This document shows positions 4,881 to 5,626 of a stretch of DNA of 5,626 nucleotides, piece after piece (within the stretch, counting starts at the first letter, position 1; every line of letters begins with the position of its first letter). The position numbers and the translations under genes were made by a program. This DNA is from Deltaproteobacteria bacterium (GTDB taxonomy: Bacteria; Desulfobacterota; Binatia; UBA9968), in NCBI GenBank assembly GCA_021323355.1, contig JAJONK010000262.1:1-5626 (forward strand), written 5' to 3'. Under the pieces are notes generated by a model that did not search any database, had not been told where the DNA came from, and worked only from the letters and a program-made list of their open reading frames with translations.

Positions 4881-5626
4881 ATGAAATTCAGTGCCACCGC
4901 CCGGCCCCTCGCCGCACTCTACAGCAGTACATTTTTATCCGGCGCATGGGCAATGGTCATCCCAACTATTCCAGTAATCGCTCGGGAGTTTGATGTATCG
5001 GCCGGTGGCGCGGCGCAGATTGTGACGGCATTTGCGATCGGCAAATTCGTCGGCACGGTGGTAGCCGGGATAATGCTGGATCGCATGGGAACACGCGTGG
5101 GGCTCATTGCCGGACCTCTAGTGGCTAGCGTGGCATCGTTTGCAACTGTGGTTGCACCTTGGCTGAGCGCGATCCTCGTGCTGGTGCTGGTAATGGGGGC
5201 GGCGGACAGCCTTTGGTCAAGCGCGCGCGAGATCGCCGGAATCGATCTCGCCGATCGCAAACAGCGCGGTCGAGTGCTGAGCAGCCTGCATGGCACCTAC
5301 AACATGGGCGCGGCCGTGTGTCCACTCCTCGGTGGCTGGCTTACGGACATGTTCAGCTATAAAGCGGCGTTTATTGGCTATGCTGTCGCCACCGCGCTCG
5401 CGGTTGGACTGGGATTCGTGAGCCGAGAATCGAGAAGTCCGACGTTGGCGCCACCACCGAACATCAAGCAGAATGGAAACTGGGGATTTAGCCGGTTACG
5501 ACACCTACTCCACGGCGTCGGAGGATTGTTGAGAGAAATACGCCCGGATCTAAGATCCACCTATCTGGCTCTCGTGCTTGCAACAGTGGTCAGCCAATCG
5601 CAAAGAATATTGGTGCAGAGCATACT
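4881..5626 (+). CDS. Major facilitator superfamily (MFS) transporter, N-terminal part; 3' end outside the window
   Basis: This frame is open from ATG 4881 to the window edge (248 complete codons and no stop), about the first 60 percent of a typical 400-residue MFS protein. MFS carriers move small solutes across the inner membrane by secondary transport. Six N-terminal membrane segments are visible at about 10-33, 46-65, 73-92, 95-112, 138-155 and 162-181. A hydrophilic central loop (182-225, PPPNIKQNGNW) follows, then the start of segment 7 (227-240). The loop between segments 2 and 3 carries the MFS signature A-like GIMLDRMGTRVGL (63-75), with the conserved D and R. Segment 5 contains the Gly/Pro-rich NMGAAVCPLLGGWLTD typical of the family. 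The substrate cannot be read from this half; drug or metabolite efflux and uptake of an organic acid are both possible. No clear ribosome binding site precedes ATG 4881, and the gene is separated from the tRNA by a terminator, so it is probably an independent unit. Confidence 0.88.
   Translation, partial: MKFSATARPLAALYSSTFLSGAWAMVIPTIPVIAREFDVSAGGAAQIVTAFAIGKFVGTVVAGIMLDRMGTRVGLIAGPLVASVASFATVVAPWLSAILVLVLVMGAADSLWSSAREIAGIDLADRKQRGRVLSSLHGTYNMGAAVCPLLGGWLTDMFSYKAAFIGYAVATALAVGLGFVSRESRSPTLAPPPNIKQNGNWGFSRLRHLLHGVGGLLREIRPDLRSTYLALVLATVVSQSQRILVQSI

Noticed and set aside
4919..5560. Several minus-strand and alternate-frame open frames within the 3' region
   Set aside because: They are shadows of the open plus-strand MFS transporter frame that starts at 4881 and has clear membrane segments and the signature A-like motif.
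1..5626. CRISPR array, transposon ends, phage genes, toxin-antitoxin or defence system
   Set aside because: No regularly spaced repeats, no terminal inverted repeats with a transposase, and no gene set of these kinds can be read in either strand.

Overview
The window looks like chromosomal DNA of a free-living Gram-negative bacterium with moderate GC. Support comes from a secreted lytic transglycosylase with an N-terminal DUF4124-type segment (common in Proteobacteria and related lineages), a pgsA gene followed directly by tRNA-Gly(GCC), a genomically encoded CCA tail, and sigma70-like promoters. The large molybdenum hydroxylase subunit would suit a soil or sediment lineage such as a deltaproteobacterium-like or NC10/Rokubacteria/Binatota-like organism, but that placement is a guess and the sequence does not settle it.

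Left part (1-2930) is gene-poor and eroded. It opens inside a CoxL/XdhA-type molybdopterin-binding gene whose reading frame is broken near 1040-1055 by what looks like an internal deletion plus frame change; both halves otherwise read well to a normal C-terminus at 1919. Next come about 520 bases with no intact gene, where four minus-strand stretches of protein-like sequence in alternating frames suggest the remains of another gene. A small unnamed plus-strand ORF (2442-2675) follows; it may have lost its N-terminus to a one-base slip in an A-run. A 14-residue leader ORF with a good ribosome binding site (2881-2925) sits just ahead of the next gene.

Right part (2931-5626) is compact, intact and housekeeping in character: a MutT-type Nudix hydrolase (nucleotide-pool sanitation), a secreted lytic transglycosylase (peptidoglycan cleavage) behind its own likely promoter, and pgsA (phosphatidylglycerol-phosphate synthase, membrane lipid synthesis) 36 bases downstream in the same transcriptional direction. 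A tRNA-Gly gene follows with a consensus-hexamer promoter and a strong intrinsic terminator. A major facilitator superfamily transporter then starts and runs off the window.

The slt and pgsA genes form a probable envelope operon, and the pgsA-tRNA-Gly pair matches the order known from Escherichia coli (pgsA-glyW). I see no CRISPR array, transposase, phage gene or toxin-antitoxin pair, and no convincing new multi-gene system. The points most worth a second look are the broken oxidoreductase gene, the staggered minus-strand remnant, the leader ORF before mutT, and the 9-base inverted repeat that brackets the tRNA promoter.
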